A stretch of 64,000 bases of DNA from Mycolicibacterium sp. lyk4-40-TYG-92 (GCF_030209435.1 NZ_JARVRX010000018.1:1-64000), one strand, 5' to 3'; shown: positions 1 through 8,912, counted from the stretch's first letter. Notes: a model not told the origin generated them from the letters alone. Translations and numbers: made by a program.

Positions 1-55
1 GCTCGATGGGCTGCTTCTTGGCCCGGGAAATCACACCACGCACTGTCTGACTCAT
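1..55 (-). CDS. Zinc alcohol dehydrogenase, mycothiol-dependent formaldehyde dehydrogenase type (5' end only)
   Basis: Only the first 18 codons are in the window. They read MSQTVRGVISRAKKQPIE, which looks like the N-terminus of the MscR/AdhE2 group (S-(hydroxymethyl)mycothiol dehydrogenase), enzymes that oxidise the formaldehyde-mycothiol adduct with NAD. No catalytic residue is visible, so the assignment rests on this short similarity and on context. The ATG begins one base after the ferredoxin stop, so it is the next gene of the same operon. A formaldehyde dehydrogenase would fit a P450 that removes O-methyl groups. A general alcohol dehydrogenase remains possible. Confidence 0.6.
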   Translation of the reverse strand, partial: MSQTVRGVISRAKKQPIE

Positions 56-56
56 C

Positions 57-254
57 TCAGGGTGCCTCGCTGAGTGCCGCGACCGGGCACGCATCGACTG
101 CCGCGCGAACCGCTGTTTCGATTGCGGTCGGGACCTCTTGCCCCTCGAAGTGGTAGTTCAGATTTCCATCGTCGTCGAGTTCGAAGGCACCGGGTGCTTG
201 GGCGACGCACACGCCGTGGCCCTCGCAGCGGTTGTAATCGACGTTCACATGCAT
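57..254 (-). CDS. Small ferredoxin, 3Fe-4S type
   Basis: A 65-residue ferredoxin that should pass electrons from a reductase to the cytochrome P450 encoded just upstream. The cluster ligands are Cys10 and Cys16 in CEGHGVC and the Cys of DACPVAAL near residue 56. The missing fourth cysteine points to a 3Fe-4S cluster. A His stands where 4Fe-4S proteins have Cys, a variation known in mycobacterial P450 ferredoxins. The APGAFELDDDG segment is typical of the family. An AGGA ribosome binding site lies 6 bases before the ATG. It is separated from the P450 by 71 bases and is co-directional. No ferredoxin reductase is in the window. Confidence 0.93.
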   Translation of the reverse strand: MHVNVDYNRCEGHGVCVAQAPGAFELDDDGNLNYHFEGQEVPTAIETAVRAAVDACPVAALSEAP

Positions 255-325
255 GGTTGTCCTAACTGGTGATGGCGAGCTCGAGCGGGGGTCGCTCGAA
301 GCGGTGAGTTGTCGATTACGCGCGC

Positions 326-1516
326 CTAAGCGGCAATCAGCTTGAGAGGCAGGCGTTCATGGCGGCGGATGATGTTGTTGATCGCCCATTTGGGCGTACC
401 GGTCAGCTCGATCCGGTCCACGCGCTCGAGCAGCGCCCGCAACATGGCGGTGGTTTCCAAACGCGCCAGGCCCTGTCCGGCGCAGGCGTGGGCACCGTGT
501 CCGAATCCGACGTGACGGCCGGCGTCACGTCGGATGTCGAACACCGTGGGGTTTTCCCACTCGCGTTCGTCGCGGTTGGCGGAGGCGTAGATCACCAGGA
601 CTCGTGCGCCCGCGGGGATCCGCACTTCAGCGATTTCAGTCTGCTGCGCCGTGCACCGCGCGAAGGCGCGCAGCGGTGGCTCGTAGCGGACGATCTCATT
701 GACCGCGTTCGGCAGGAGGTCGGGTTCGTCCTTGAGCAGTTGCCACTGGTCGGGGTGGGTGGCGAAGAGACTCAACGCGTTGGAGATGGCGCTCATGGTC
801 GTATCGATCGACGGGGCGATGTAGTCGACGAGCAGCGGCGGGCATTCGTGGTGCGCCAGTTTGCCGTCGTCTGCGGCGGCGAGTAGCTCGTGCGCCATGC
901 TGCCCTCGATGACGTCGCGTTCGCGAACTACGCGCCGGGCGAAGTGCAACATGCGCATGGTGTTGGGCACCGCTTTGATCGACTGCCAGTTGAGCGGGCC
1001 GAGTACATCGAATGTTGCTCCGGCCCAGGCAATCAGGTGATCGCGTTGATCGTGCGGCCAGCCGATGAGGTCGGGCACGACCGCCAGCGGCAGCGCGGCC
1101 GCGAGGTCGCTGACACCGTCGATATCGCCCTTGTCGAGCGCAGTTTCGACGACGCTGCGGGCCGTGTCATCGACGGTGTCACTGATGGCGCGCAGAGCGC
1201 GCGGCAGCATGCGGTGCGCGACGCGCTTGCGGCGTTGTTCGTGCTCGACACCGTCGCTGTTGAGCGTGGTGCCGTACGACATTCGGTTGGTGATCGGATT
1301 GAGTGCCACACCTTGACCCGACAGAAAGGTCGTGTCGTCGCGGAGCACCGATTTACACTCGGCGTAACGCGGCACCGCATACGCCCGTTGCTTCGCCAGC
1401 CATACCACCGGACCGAGGTCGCGCATTCTCTGGTAGTGGGGGTAAGGGTCGGTGATGGCGTCGACAGAGTAGATGTCGGGCTCGTAGACGGGCAGGCCGG
1501 CGGGTCGGCGTTGCAT
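326..1516 (-). CDS. Cytochrome P450
   Basis: A soluble class I P450 of 396 residues. The heme-binding loop FGHGAHACAGQGLAR with its Cys ligand lies near the C-terminus, and the ExxR pair is in NEIVRYEPP. The oxygen-activating I-helix reads APSIDTT rather than the usual AGxDTT: the Asp-Thr pair is kept but the Ala-Gly is replaced. Start: the in-frame ATG at 1531 lacks a ribosome binding site, while AGAGGAA lies just before the ATG at 1516, so the shorter form is preferred. The N-terminal LPVYEPDIYSVDAI resembles, from memory, aromatic O-demethylases such as GcoA (CYP255); this is an inference, and the substrate is unknown. Ferredoxin partner downstream, monooxygenase 33 bases upstream. Confidence 0.93.
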   Translation of the reverse strand: MQRRPAGLPVYEPDIYSVDAITDPYPHYQRMRDLGPVVWLAKQRAYAVPRYAECKSVLRDDTTFLSGQGVALNPITNRMSYGTTLNSDGVEHEQRRKRVAHRMLPRALRAISDTVDDTARSVVETALDKGDIDGVSDLAAALPLAVVPDLIGWPHDQRDHLIAWAGATFDVLGPLNWQSIKAVPNTMRMLHFARRVVRERDVIEGSMAHELLAAADDGKLAHHECPPLLVDYIAPSIDTTMSAISNALSLFATHPDQWQLLKDEPDLLPNAVNEIVRYEPPLRAFARCTAQQTEIAEVRIPAGARVLVIYASANRDEREWENPTVFDIRRDAGRHVGFGHGAHACAGQGLARLETTAMLRALLERVDRIELTGTPKWAINNIIRRHERLPLKLIAA

Positions 1517-1549
1517 TGATGTTCCTCTCATGACTTCGGCGGTGGACGA

Positions 1550-3139
1550 TTACGCGCGGGGCGGGTCAGCGATGAGGGACCGGGCCGACGCGAATCCGGG
1601 TATGGCCGCGCAGAGTTTCCACACGTCGCGGCCGGCGCACATCACCGTGCGGTCGGGTCGGACGACGGCGGCGGTGGCGCGGCCGCGGCGTAGCCACCGC
1701 TCCAATTCGCCGCCGGGTTCGGCGACATGAACGACGACGCCGTGGTCCTCGAGCAGGGCGAGTTGGAAAGCCGAGGGCCGTGTGCTGGTCAGGAGCGCAA
1801 AGCTGTTGCCCAACAGCATGTCCAGGCGTCGTCCGTCGGCCAGTGCCGGGTTGGGGCACAAGGTTCCGGCAAGCCGGCGCGGGCTCCGGCTTTTCACGAC
1901 CAAGGCAGACTCATGCAGCCGGGGGGTGGTGCCGTTGGTGAGCTTGTCGCGAAGGCCGGGTATCAACCGCAGCCGGGGTGTGACGGTCCGCCGCACCATG
2001 TTTCCCGCATGGCCACCGGCCGTCATCGCCCACCCCATGGCCAATGCCAAGCCGATCATGCTGCGCGCGTGGGGTTTCCGTTCCTGTTCGTAGGTCGCCA
2101 GCAGTGCCTCGGGTAGCTCTCCGTTGATCACGCCGGCAACTTTCCATGCCAGGTTCATCGCGTCGCGCAGGCCGGCTCCCATGCCCTGCCCGATGAATGG
2201 TGGCGTGAGGTGGGCGGCGTCGCCGAGGAGGAACACGTTGCGTTCCCGCCAACTGTCGGCGATCTGGGCGCGAAAGGTGTACTCGGTGACGCGCACGAGG
2301 TTGAGTTCCTCGTTGGCCACGTCGCCGATCCAGGGGGCGACCAAGGGCCTTAGGGTCGCCATCGTGCTGAAGTCAGCCGCGGTTTCCGACGGCAGCAGCC
2401 GAAACTCCCAGCGGTAGCGGTGGGGCCCGATCCGCATGTACGTCGCGGCCCGGATGGGATCGCAGACCTGGTGCACGCCGTCCCACTGATCGAGTTCGGC
2501 CTCGGTGACCACGTCGGCGACCAGCCAGCGCTGCTCGAACCGCAGGTCTTCCATTGCGGCACCGATGGCGGCTCGCACGATGCTGTTGGCCCCGTCGCAG
2601 CCCAGCACGTACCCGGCTTCGACGACGTGCTCCGTTCCGGTGGCACGGTCGGAGTAGGTCACCCGGACGCGGCCCGGTTCGTGCTGGGTGATGCCGGTGA
2701 CCTCGGAATTGCCGCGCAGCTCCACATTTGGGCGCTTGGCCAGGTTGCCGCGCAGCAGTTCTTCCAGTTCGGGTTGGTCGAACATGTTGGCCTGGGGGAA
2801 ACCATGCCGGCTGCGTGCCGGGTCGCGGTCGAACTGTGCCAGCGTGTGGTGGTTCTGGTCGAGCAGGCGTAACCCGAGCGCGGGTCGGGATATCGCGGCG
2901 AACTCGTCGGCCACGCCGAGGCGGGCGAGGATGCGGTGGATCTCATCATCGAGATGCACGGCGCGCGGCTGGGGATACACCGATTCCCAGCGATCGAGAA
3001 CCAGCGTCGGCACGCCGTGGTCGGCGAGCAACGTCGCCGCGGTGACACCGGTCGGTCCCGCTCCGACGACGATAACGGGCACGGATTTCGTTGCTGGCTC
3101 AGGCATTCCAGCCCCCGTCGGTCGATGAGGCGTGGTCAC
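1550..3139 (-). CDS. FAD-dependent aromatic hydroxylase, MhpA-like
   Basis: A 529-residue flavoprotein monooxygenase of the p-hydroxybenzoate hydroxylase family. It uses NAD(P)H and O2 to hydroxylate a phenolic ring. Visible motifs are the N-terminal dinucleotide fold VGAGPTGVTAATLLA, the DG motif GCDGANSIVRAA, and the GD motif FLLGDAAHLTPP. Overall build resembles 3-(3-hydroxyphenyl)propionate hydroxylase (MhpA). Start: an upstream GTG at 3160 is possible, but AAGGAACG precedes the GTG at 3139, which overlaps the stop of the ligase gene as GTGA, the coupling seen at every other junction in this operon. Its partner in the operon is a second, more distant FAD hydroxylase. Confidence 0.9.
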   Translation of the reverse strand: MTTPHRPTGAGMPEPATKSVPVIVVGAGPTGVTAATLLADHGVPTLVLDRWESVYPQPRAVHLDDEIHRILARLGVADEFAAISRPALGLRLLDQNHHTLAQFDRDPARSRHGFPQANMFDQPELEELLRGNLAKRPNVELRGNSEVTGITQHEPGRVRVTYSDRATGTEHVVEAGYVLGCDGANSIVRAAIGAAMEDLRFEQRWLVADVVTEAELDQWDGVHQVCDPIRAATYMRIGPHRYRWEFRLLPSETAADFSTMATLRPLVAPWIGDVANEELNLVRVTEYTFRAQIADSWRERNVFLLGDAAHLTPPFIGQGMGAGLRDAMNLAWKVAGVINGELPEALLATYEQERKPHARSMIGLALAMGWAMTAGGHAGNMVRRTVTPRLRLIPGLRDKLTNGTTPRLHESALVVKSRSPRRLAGTLCPNPALADGRRLDMLLGNSFALLTSTRPSAFQLALLEDHGVVVHVAEPGGELERWLRRGRATAAVVRPDRTVMCAGRDVWKLCAAIPGFASARSLIADPPRA

Positions 3140-5019
3140 GATCGTTCCTTGATGCCCCACGCGAGCGCATAGCGACCGAGGGTCGCGGCAATGGCGTCGG
3201 TGTCGGCCTCGGCGTCCACGATGACGGCCACCGCGACGGAGCCATCGTCGACGGCCCCCTCGACGTCGACGATGCCGGGCGCGCCCGTCAGCGCGTCGGC
3301 GACAGCACCGCGGGCGGCGTCGGCCCGAAGCGGCAGCTTGAACGGCTTGCCGACAGCGGTCACGGGGATGGCGTCGATCACGATCACTGATTTGGGCGCC
3401 GCGGCCGGCTCGGCGACGCGCTCAACTGCCCACTGCCGCAACAACTCCGGAGTCGCGGCGGCGTCGGGTCGCAAGGTCACATATGCGACCGGCACCTCAC
3501 CGGCGTGCACATCGGGCCGGCCCACCGCGGCAACGCCTGTGACGTCGGGGTGGGCCAGCAGTGCGTCCTCGATCATCGCCGGGTCGATGTTGTGCCCGCC
3601 GCGGATGATCAGGTCCTTGGCGCGTCCGCACAGATGGACGAAGCCCTCGTCGTCGATCCAGGCGAGGTCGCCGGTATCGAGCCGACCGTCGACGAGCTTG
3701 CCGTTGCCGTCGAGCACGAAACCATCAGCGTTTCGGCCCATGACATACCCGGGAAACACGGTGGGTCCACCGATCACGAGGGTGCCGATCTGACCGGGCG
3801 GCAGTTTATGCCAGACCCCGTCGTCGTCGATGCGTACCGTCGTGAGCTGCTGGTAGGGAAGCCGCTGACCAGCTGAGCCGGGCCGGGGATGGTCGGGGAA
3901 GCTGCGCGCACTCGCGCAGGTGGCCTCGGTCAAGCCGTAGCCCTCCAGCAATGGGATGCCGGTGTGCGACTCGAAATCATTGCGCACCGAGGGCGGCAGC
4001 GCGGACGCACCGACAATCGCCAACCGCATGCTGGAGATGTCGGCATCGACAGGGCATCGGCTCAGCACCGAGTACACCGTGGGTACGGCGCTCATGGTGG
4101 AGATCCCGTAGCGCTCAACGATTTTCCAGAAGCTGCCGTACAGCGCCATGTCCCGGTAGCCGAGCGGGCCGGCCCACAGCACCTGCTGTCCGCGGAGCAG
4201 CGGCGCCAGCAGGGTGACCACGAGAGCGTTGACATGGAACAGCGGCAACGCGGCGAACAACACCGACGCTTCGTCGAGCAATGTGTTGGCGGCGATCATC
4301 CAGGCGTCGGCGACCTCGTTGGCGTGAGTGTGGGCGGCCAACTTCGGTGCGCCGGTGGTTCCGCCGGTGTGGAACAGCGCGGCCAGATCGGTGGATTCCG
4401 GTGTCGTGCCGTGGAATCGAGTGCCGTCGTGTTGCGCGGACAGTCGCGTCAGGTAGTCGACCTTCGCCCCCGTCACCGTGGGCACGTCGATCGGATCGGC
4501 GCCTGTTGGTCCGATCAGCAGGACGGTGTCGATCAAGCCGGCGCCGACGAGACGCTCTGCGACCGCCGATGCCGAGGGGTCGAGTTGAGCGTCGGCCGTG
4601 ATGAGGACGCGGGCGCCGGATCGCAGCACCAGTTCACTGACGTGCTCGGGAGAGAGTGCGCCGTTGATGGGCGCGGCAATGCCGGCGACCTGGGCTGCCA
4701 GTGTCGCGGTGATCAGGTCGTCGCAGTTCGGTGCGATGAGCGCGACCGCGGCGCCGCGCTGAACGCCCAAGTCACGCAGCAGGTTTGCGCTCTGGTGCAC
4801 GTCGTGCAGCAGTTGGCCGAAGGTGCGGCGCACCGGGTGCTCCCAACGCGCGCCGTCGGGCAGGACTGTGACGGCGTTGAGCTCCGGCCACAGCTTGGCC
4901 GCCCGTACCAGCATTGCGTAGGTGGAGGTCGGCAGCCCCCGCTCACACAGCGGCACCGACTCGATCGCCGCCAGGTCGGTAGGGCTGGAGTACCTGGGCC
5001 ACAACAGGTTCGCGTTCAT
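3136..5019 (-). CDS. AMP-forming acyl-CoA synthetase
   Basis: A 627-residue member of the ANL superfamily that activates a carboxylic acid through an acyl-adenylate and transfers it to CoA. The P-loop HTGGTTGAPK, the GYGLTEAT motif, the hinge-region TGDLAW and GRAKDLIIRGG, and the catalytic Lys of VTAVGKPFK are all present. The last 80 or so residues after this Lys are Ala/Asp-rich and exceed the usual end of the family. It overlaps the FAH-family gene upstream (ATGA) and the hydroxylase downstream (GTGA). In this setting it probably activates an aromatic acid side chain or a ring-cleavage product; the order of steps cannot be read from sequence. Confidence 0.92.
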   Translation of the reverse strand: MNANLLWPRYSSPTDLAAIESVPLCERGLPTSTYAMLVRAAKLWPELNAVTVLPDGARWEHPVRRTFGQLLHDVHQSANLLRDLGVQRGAAVALIAPNCDDLITATLAAQVAGIAAPINGALSPEHVSELVLRSGARVLITADAQLDPSASAVAERLVGAGLIDTVLLIGPTGADPIDVPTVTGAKVDYLTRLSAQHDGTRFHGTTPESTDLAALFHTGGTTGAPKLAAHTHANEVADAWMIAANTLLDEASVLFAALPLFHVNALVVTLLAPLLRGQQVLWAGPLGYRDMALYGSFWKIVERYGISTMSAVPTVYSVLSRCPVDADISSMRLAIVGASALPPSVRNDFESHTGIPLLEGYGLTEATCASARSFPDHPRPGSAGQRLPYQQLTTVRIDDDGVWHKLPPGQIGTLVIGGPTVFPGYVMGRNADGFVLDGNGKLVDGRLDTGDLAWIDDEGFVHLCGRAKDLIIRGGHNIDPAMIEDALLAHPDVTGVAAVGRPDVHAGEVPVAYVTLRPDAAATPELLRQWAVERVAEPAAAPKSVIVIDAIPVTAVGKPFKLPLRADAARGAVADALTGAPGIVDVEGAVDDGSVAVAVIVDAEADTDAIAATLGRYALAWGIKERS

Positions 5020-5954
5020 GCGAACTTCACGGTGTTGCGCTGGGCACCAAGGTCGATGGCGCCGTCGTCGGTGGCGACGGTCGTCTCGACGACATCACCG
5101 TCGTGCAGGTATTTCGGATTGCGTGCCTGGCTCTTGAAGAATGCCTTCCATTTCACAGCGGGCGGCAGCAGCGAACCGATGAGCGCGACCGCCTTGGGGG
5201 GCGCGCTCAGCGCGGTGCCGACGGGCGTACCCGTCAGAATCAGGTCGCCGGCGCTGAGATCCTGGAAGCGCGTCAGCGATTGCAGGGCCTGCAGCGGCGA
5301 ATAGATCATGTCGCCGGCAACCCGCATGTCTTGCCGCAGCTCGCCGTTCACGCGCAGCTTCAGGCGCAGTTCGCCGAAGCGCTTCAGCTCTGCGGCGGTC
5401 AGCAGCACCAGGGCCGGTCCGACGGGCGTGAAGGTGGGGTAGGACTTGGCTTCGTAGAACTGTGTCTGGGGCAGCTGGATGTCGCGCGCGGACACGTCAT
5501 TGGTGATCACCAGTCCAGCCACGTAGTCGGCGAGGCTGGAGTCGGCGATGGTGCTGCCCACCGGGATATCGATGCCGATGACCAGACCGATCTCCACTTC
5601 GTAGTCGAGGAACCGCACGTGGCTCGGTTTGACGATCGCGTCCGACGGGCCGGTGATGGACGCCGACGACTTACGGAAGAAGGTCAACGGGATCGCGGCC
5701 GGTTCCATCCCGGCGTCTTTGACATGCGAGGCGTAGTTGGTCATCTGGGCGACCACGCGGCAGGGCGCAGTCACGGGGGACACGAGCTCGAGGCTGTCGA
5801 CCGGCACCGTGGTGGTGTCGGCGGCAGCGGCTTCGATAGCGGCGCGGTCGGCGAGCAGGGCGCCGGTGGTGGTCGCATCGGTGGCGATCTTGGCGGCTCC
5901 GGTGGCGGTGTGCACCCACCACGCGTCGGCGGTGCGCAGAACGGAGATGGTCAT
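5016..5954 (-). CDS. Fumarylacetoacetate hydrolase (FAH) family hydrolase
   Basis: A 312-residue enzyme of the FAH fold, which hydrolyses C-C bonds in 1,3-diketo acids or decarboxylates/isomerises ring-cleavage products. The metal-binding region is recognisable: DYEVEIGLVIG with the acidic ligands, the VAGLVITNDVSARD block, and GDLILTGTPVGT near residue 260. A much longer frame runs upstream to 6131, but that part is the dioxygenase gene read in another frame. The ATG at 5954 overlaps the upstream stop as ATGA, which fixes the start. Placed after an extradiol dioxygenase, it is the likely hydrolase for the meta-cleavage product. Confidence 0.9.
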   Translation of the reverse strand: MTISVLRTADAWWVHTATGAAKIATDATTTGALLADRAAIEAAAADTTTVPVDSLELVSPVTAPCRVVAQMTNYASHVKDAGMEPAAIPLTFFRKSSASITGPSDAIVKPSHVRFLDYEVEIGLVIGIDIPVGSTIADSSLADYVAGLVITNDVSARDIQLPQTQFYEAKSYPTFTPVGPALVLLTAAELKRFGELRLKLRVNGELRQDMRVAGDMIYSPLQALQSLTRFQDLSAGDLILTGTPVGTALSAPPKAVALIGSLLPPAVKWKAFFKSQARNPKYLHDGDVVETTVATDDGAIDLGAQRNTVKFA

Positions 5955-7084
5955 GACTTGGCTGCTTTCAGTAGGCCGATGAGGCGGTTGACGTCGAATT
6001 CGTTGTGGCTTCGGAGTGCGGTGAGCAGTTCCCGTACTTCGCCGCGTGCGTGCCGGGGACTGGTGCCGAGGAAGTCGGCGGTGGCCGGCGGTCCCCACTG
6101 GGCGAGGCCGGATGCGGTGAACTCCGCCCATCCGGGTTCGAGTGTGCTGTCGAACATGTCGCCGTCGGTGAAGTGCTCGACCATGAACCCGTCGGGGTCG
6201 CGCCAGTAGTCGAAGATCTGGCTTCCCTGGATGTGCCGCCCGATGCCCCAGGAGCGTTGGTAACCAGAGTCTTTGAGGTATTCGCCACCGGCGGCGAGGG
6301 CATCGAGGTCGCTGACCTGATAGGCCGAGTGGACGTAGCGGTTCGCGGGTCCCAGCGCCAGCGCCAGCGTGTGATGGTCGGTCGGGATCGAGCCGCGGTC
6401 ACACCGGATGAAGCTCATGGTGGGACCGCGCTCGCGCTGCCCCGGGAAGTACAGGAAGTCGCTGACGATCAATCCGAGCGTATCGAGGTACCAGTCCAGT
6501 GCTGCACGGTATTTGGTGGACTGGACGACGACGTGGCCGAGGCGTTGCACCGTCGTCGGCACCCGTGGCGGCCGCTGGGTGGCGTTGATCCGCTCGACGC
6601 CGTGGCCGAGGTTGTAGGTGTGCGGTGCTTGGGCCGGCAGCGTGCTGAGCGGGTGGGTGCCGGACACGACGCGTACCGGGATACCGCTGGGATCGGTCAA
6701 TTGCACGCCCAGCCCGCCGATCGATTCCGGTAGGTCGGTGACCCGCGAGCCGGTCTTGTCGGCCAGTCGCACCAGGTCTGCGTCGTCTCCGGCGACGAAC
6801 GCCATGCCGCGGAAACGCGTCTGCGGGCCCCGCCGGATGAGGACGCACGGGGCGTCGGGATCGCTACCGCGCAAATGCAATTCGGTGTCTGTGCGCACCG
6901 CGGTGCCGAAGCCGAACGCATGGGCGAAGGCCTCGGCGCGCGCCAGGTCGGGTTTGTCGAATTCCAGCCAGGCGAGGTCCGTCACCTTGATCAGCGGGTT
7001 GCGGGAGCGTCCCGGGTGCTCACCGGCCCGGGCCCCTTGAGCGCTGTGCAGGCCGTTGTGGGCGCCAATGGTGTTGCTGCTCAT
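5951..7084 (-). CDS. Extradiol ring-cleavage dioxygenase (VOC superfamily)
   Basis: A 377-residue two-domain type I extradiol dioxygenase, which opens a catechol ring next to the two hydroxyls using Fe(II). The N-terminal VOC domain (about residues 35-150) lacks metal ligands. The C-terminal catalytic domain shows the two-His one-Glu set: His in RLGHVVVQS, His in YVHSAYQVSD, Glu in GFMVEHFTD. This pattern is that of BphC/HsaC. Start: the frame continues upstream to 7186, but AAAGGAG lies 8 bases before the ATG at 7084, which overlaps the stop of the upstream hydroxylase as ATGA. The N-terminal 30 residues are Gly/Ser/His-rich and probably disordered. Confidence 0.92.
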   Translation of the reverse strand: MSSNTIGAHNGLHSAQGARAGEHPGRSRNPLIKVTDLAWLEFDKPDLARAEAFAHAFGFGTAVRTDTELHLRGSDPDAPCVLIRRGPQTRFRGMAFVAGDDADLVRLADKTGSRVTDLPESIGGLGVQLTDPSGIPVRVVSGTHPLSTLPAQAPHTYNLGHGVERINATQRPPRVPTTVQRLGHVVVQSTKYRAALDWYLDTLGLIVSDFLYFPGQRERGPTMSFIRCDRGSIPTDHHTLALALGPANRYVHSAYQVSDLDALAAGGEYLKDSGYQRSWGIGRHIQGSQIFDYWRDPDGFMVEHFTDGDMFDSTLEPGWAEFTASGLAQWGPPATADFLGTSPRHARGEVRELLTALRSHNEFDVNRLIGLLKAAKS

Positions 7085-8838
7085 CGTGAGTACTCCTTTT
7101 GCGACGTTCGGACTGCAGTGCCGACCGCACCCCGGACCTTGTCGATCACGGCCGTCGCGTCGGTGGGGCTGTGGTCTCCGCGCCATGCCACGTGCTGATC
7201 GGGGCGGATCAGCACCAGGTCGCGTTCGTAGAGCTTCCGGGTGGGCGCGTCGCGGACGTCCACGACGGTCAGCGGTACGCCGCGATCCACGGCAGCGGAC
7301 GTCAGCTCGGTGACGTCGACATCGGTGAAACGCAGCAGGGTGAACCCGGGCCCGAAGAAGTCGAACAGCGGTGTGCCGTCGGGCAGGAAGACACTCGGCG
7401 GGCGGGAGCCCGGCACGGTGCTCGGGATGTACCGATGTGTCGGGCCGGCCGGCTGCCGGCCCGGTTCCGTACAGATGACCGGTGAGGCGTCATAGCGGTA
7501 CCCGTATTCGATTCCGTCGGCCTCGTTCTCGAGGTTACCGAGGTCCAGAATCTCGCGTCCCAGGCGTGCGCGGTCGCGGTCGCCCGCCCAACCCTGCCCG
7601 GAAAGCGCTGCGCGGTTTGCCATTTGAATGGCCAGGCGCACCAGGGTGTGCCGCGCGGAGGCATCCCGATTGGCGATGCCGACGGCGCGCCGCTCGGCGG
7701 CATAGGCGCTGAGCAGGCGCGGACCGCCCCAGCCGTTGGCGACAGCGGCAAGTGCCCAGCCCAGCCCGACGGCGTCGCCGACGCCGGTGTTCATGCCGTA
7801 GCCGCCGTTGGGGACCACCTGGTGGACGGAGTCGCCGGCCAGCCAGACTCGGCCATGCCCGTACGAGTCGGCCAGCGACAGCCGGGGCCGCCATTCATTG
7901 GCAACGATGATGTCGCAATCGAATTCGATGCCCAGCCGGGCGAACAGAAACTGCTTCGGATCGATGTCCTCGGTCTTGACGCCCATGCCGATCAGCGTGT
8001 GCAACGTCCAGGTGTCGCGGTCGTTCTGCGAGATCAGGGTCCAGCCTTCGGGGGACTGGGTGTGCCAGGTGGTGCCGAACCGCTCCAGCATCTCCCGTGC
8101 CGGGGAGGTGAAGTGCACCATGTAGACGCGGCCGTCCATCGGGGTCTGTCGCTGTTCCACGAATGCCCGCGCGGTCCCCGCGAGAACCTTGCGCAGCCCG
8201 ATCTCACGCGCGGCCATGCGGCGGATATCGGTGTCGTGCAACGCAATTCCGAGCTGACGGCGGACGATGCTGCCGGCGCCGTCGCAGCCGGCCAGATAGT
8301 CCGCGCGGACGGTTCGGGTCTCGCCGGTGGCGCTGCGGCTGATGACGGCGTCGACGCCGTCGGCGTCCTGGCGAAACGACTGCAGCGCCCACCCGTACCG
8401 GACGTCGACGTCGGTGCGGGTCTCCAGGATCTCTTTGAGTGCCGGTTCGAGAATTGCCTGCGACACCCGCATCGGCGGCTCCAGCGTCATGGTGCCGTCG
8501 GTGCAGGCGCGGATGGCGTCGCGGCGCGCGGCCACGCTGGGGTATTCGAACCGGGCCAACTCCCAACCGCTGAGCTTGGTGACCCAAGCGACGTCGAACG
8601 GGTTTTCTTCCGGCACAGCCACTTTGCGGAGCTCGTCGGCGATGCCGAGCCGCCGGTACAGCTCCATGCTGCGGCCGTTGGTGATGTCCATCTTGGGGTG
8701 GGTCGTCGTCGCCGGATTGCGTTCGACAAGCAGCGCCTGCACGCCTTGTTGCGCCAAGGTCAGAGCCAAGGTGAGGCCGACCGGCCCGCCTCCGGCGATC
8801 AGTACCGGGACTCGGTCAGTCGGCGAGGTTTCGATCAT
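7081..8838 (-). CDS. FAD-dependent aromatic hydroxylase, first gene of the operon
   Basis: A 585-residue flavoprotein monooxygenase with AGGGPVGLTLALTLA at the N-terminus, the DG motif GCDGAGSIVRR, the GD motif LAGDSVHQVVPNGGYG, and the extra C-terminal thioredoxin-like domain found in phenol hydroxylase and PheA/TetX-like relatives. It is not a close copy of the hydroxylase at 1550-3139, so the two probably act on different intermediates. Start: GTG at 8853 is in frame, but AAGGGATC precedes the ATG at 8838. It is the promoter-proximal gene, divergent from the TetR regulator, with one operator 38-55 bases upstream of the start codon. Confidence 0.9.
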   Translation of the reverse strand: MIETSPTDRVPVLIAGGGPVGLTLALTLAQQGVQALLVERNPATTTHPKMDITNGRSMELYRRLGIADELRKVAVPEENPFDVAWVTKLSGWELARFEYPSVAARRDAIRACTDGTMTLEPPMRVSQAILEPALKEILETRTDVDVRYGWALQSFRQDADGVDAVISRSATGETRTVRADYLAGCDGAGSIVRRQLGIALHDTDIRRMAAREIGLRKVLAGTARAFVEQRQTPMDGRVYMVHFTSPAREMLERFGTTWHTQSPEGWTLISQNDRDTWTLHTLIGMGVKTEDIDPKQFLFARLGIEFDCDIIVANEWRPRLSLADSYGHGRVWLAGDSVHQVVPNGGYGMNTGVGDAVGLGWALAAVANGWGGPRLLSAYAAERRAVGIANRDASARHTLVRLAIQMANRAALSGQGWAGDRDRARLGREILDLGNLENEADGIEYGYRYDASPVICTEPGRQPAGPTHRYIPSTVPGSRPPSVFLPDGTPLFDFFGPGFTLLRFTDVDVTELTSAAVDRGVPLTVVDVRDAPTRKLYERDLVLIRPDQHVAWRGDHSPTDATAVIDKVRGAVGTAVRTSQKEYSR

Positions 8839-8875
8839 CGTTGATCCCTTCACGTGACAACAACTATGTATCGAA

Positions 8876-8893
8876 TTGAACAGTAGTGTTCAA
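8876..8893. promoter_or_regulatory. Operator O1 for the divergent TetR
   Basis: Perfect inverted repeat TTGAACA-N4-TGTTCAA. On the minus strand it covers a possible -10 (TTCAAT) of the catabolic operon, 17 bases from a -35 TTGACT at 8903-8898. A bound repressor here would block the operon. Confidence 0.75.
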
Positions 8894-8912
8894 CTCAAGT
8901 CAAGGGTGTACT

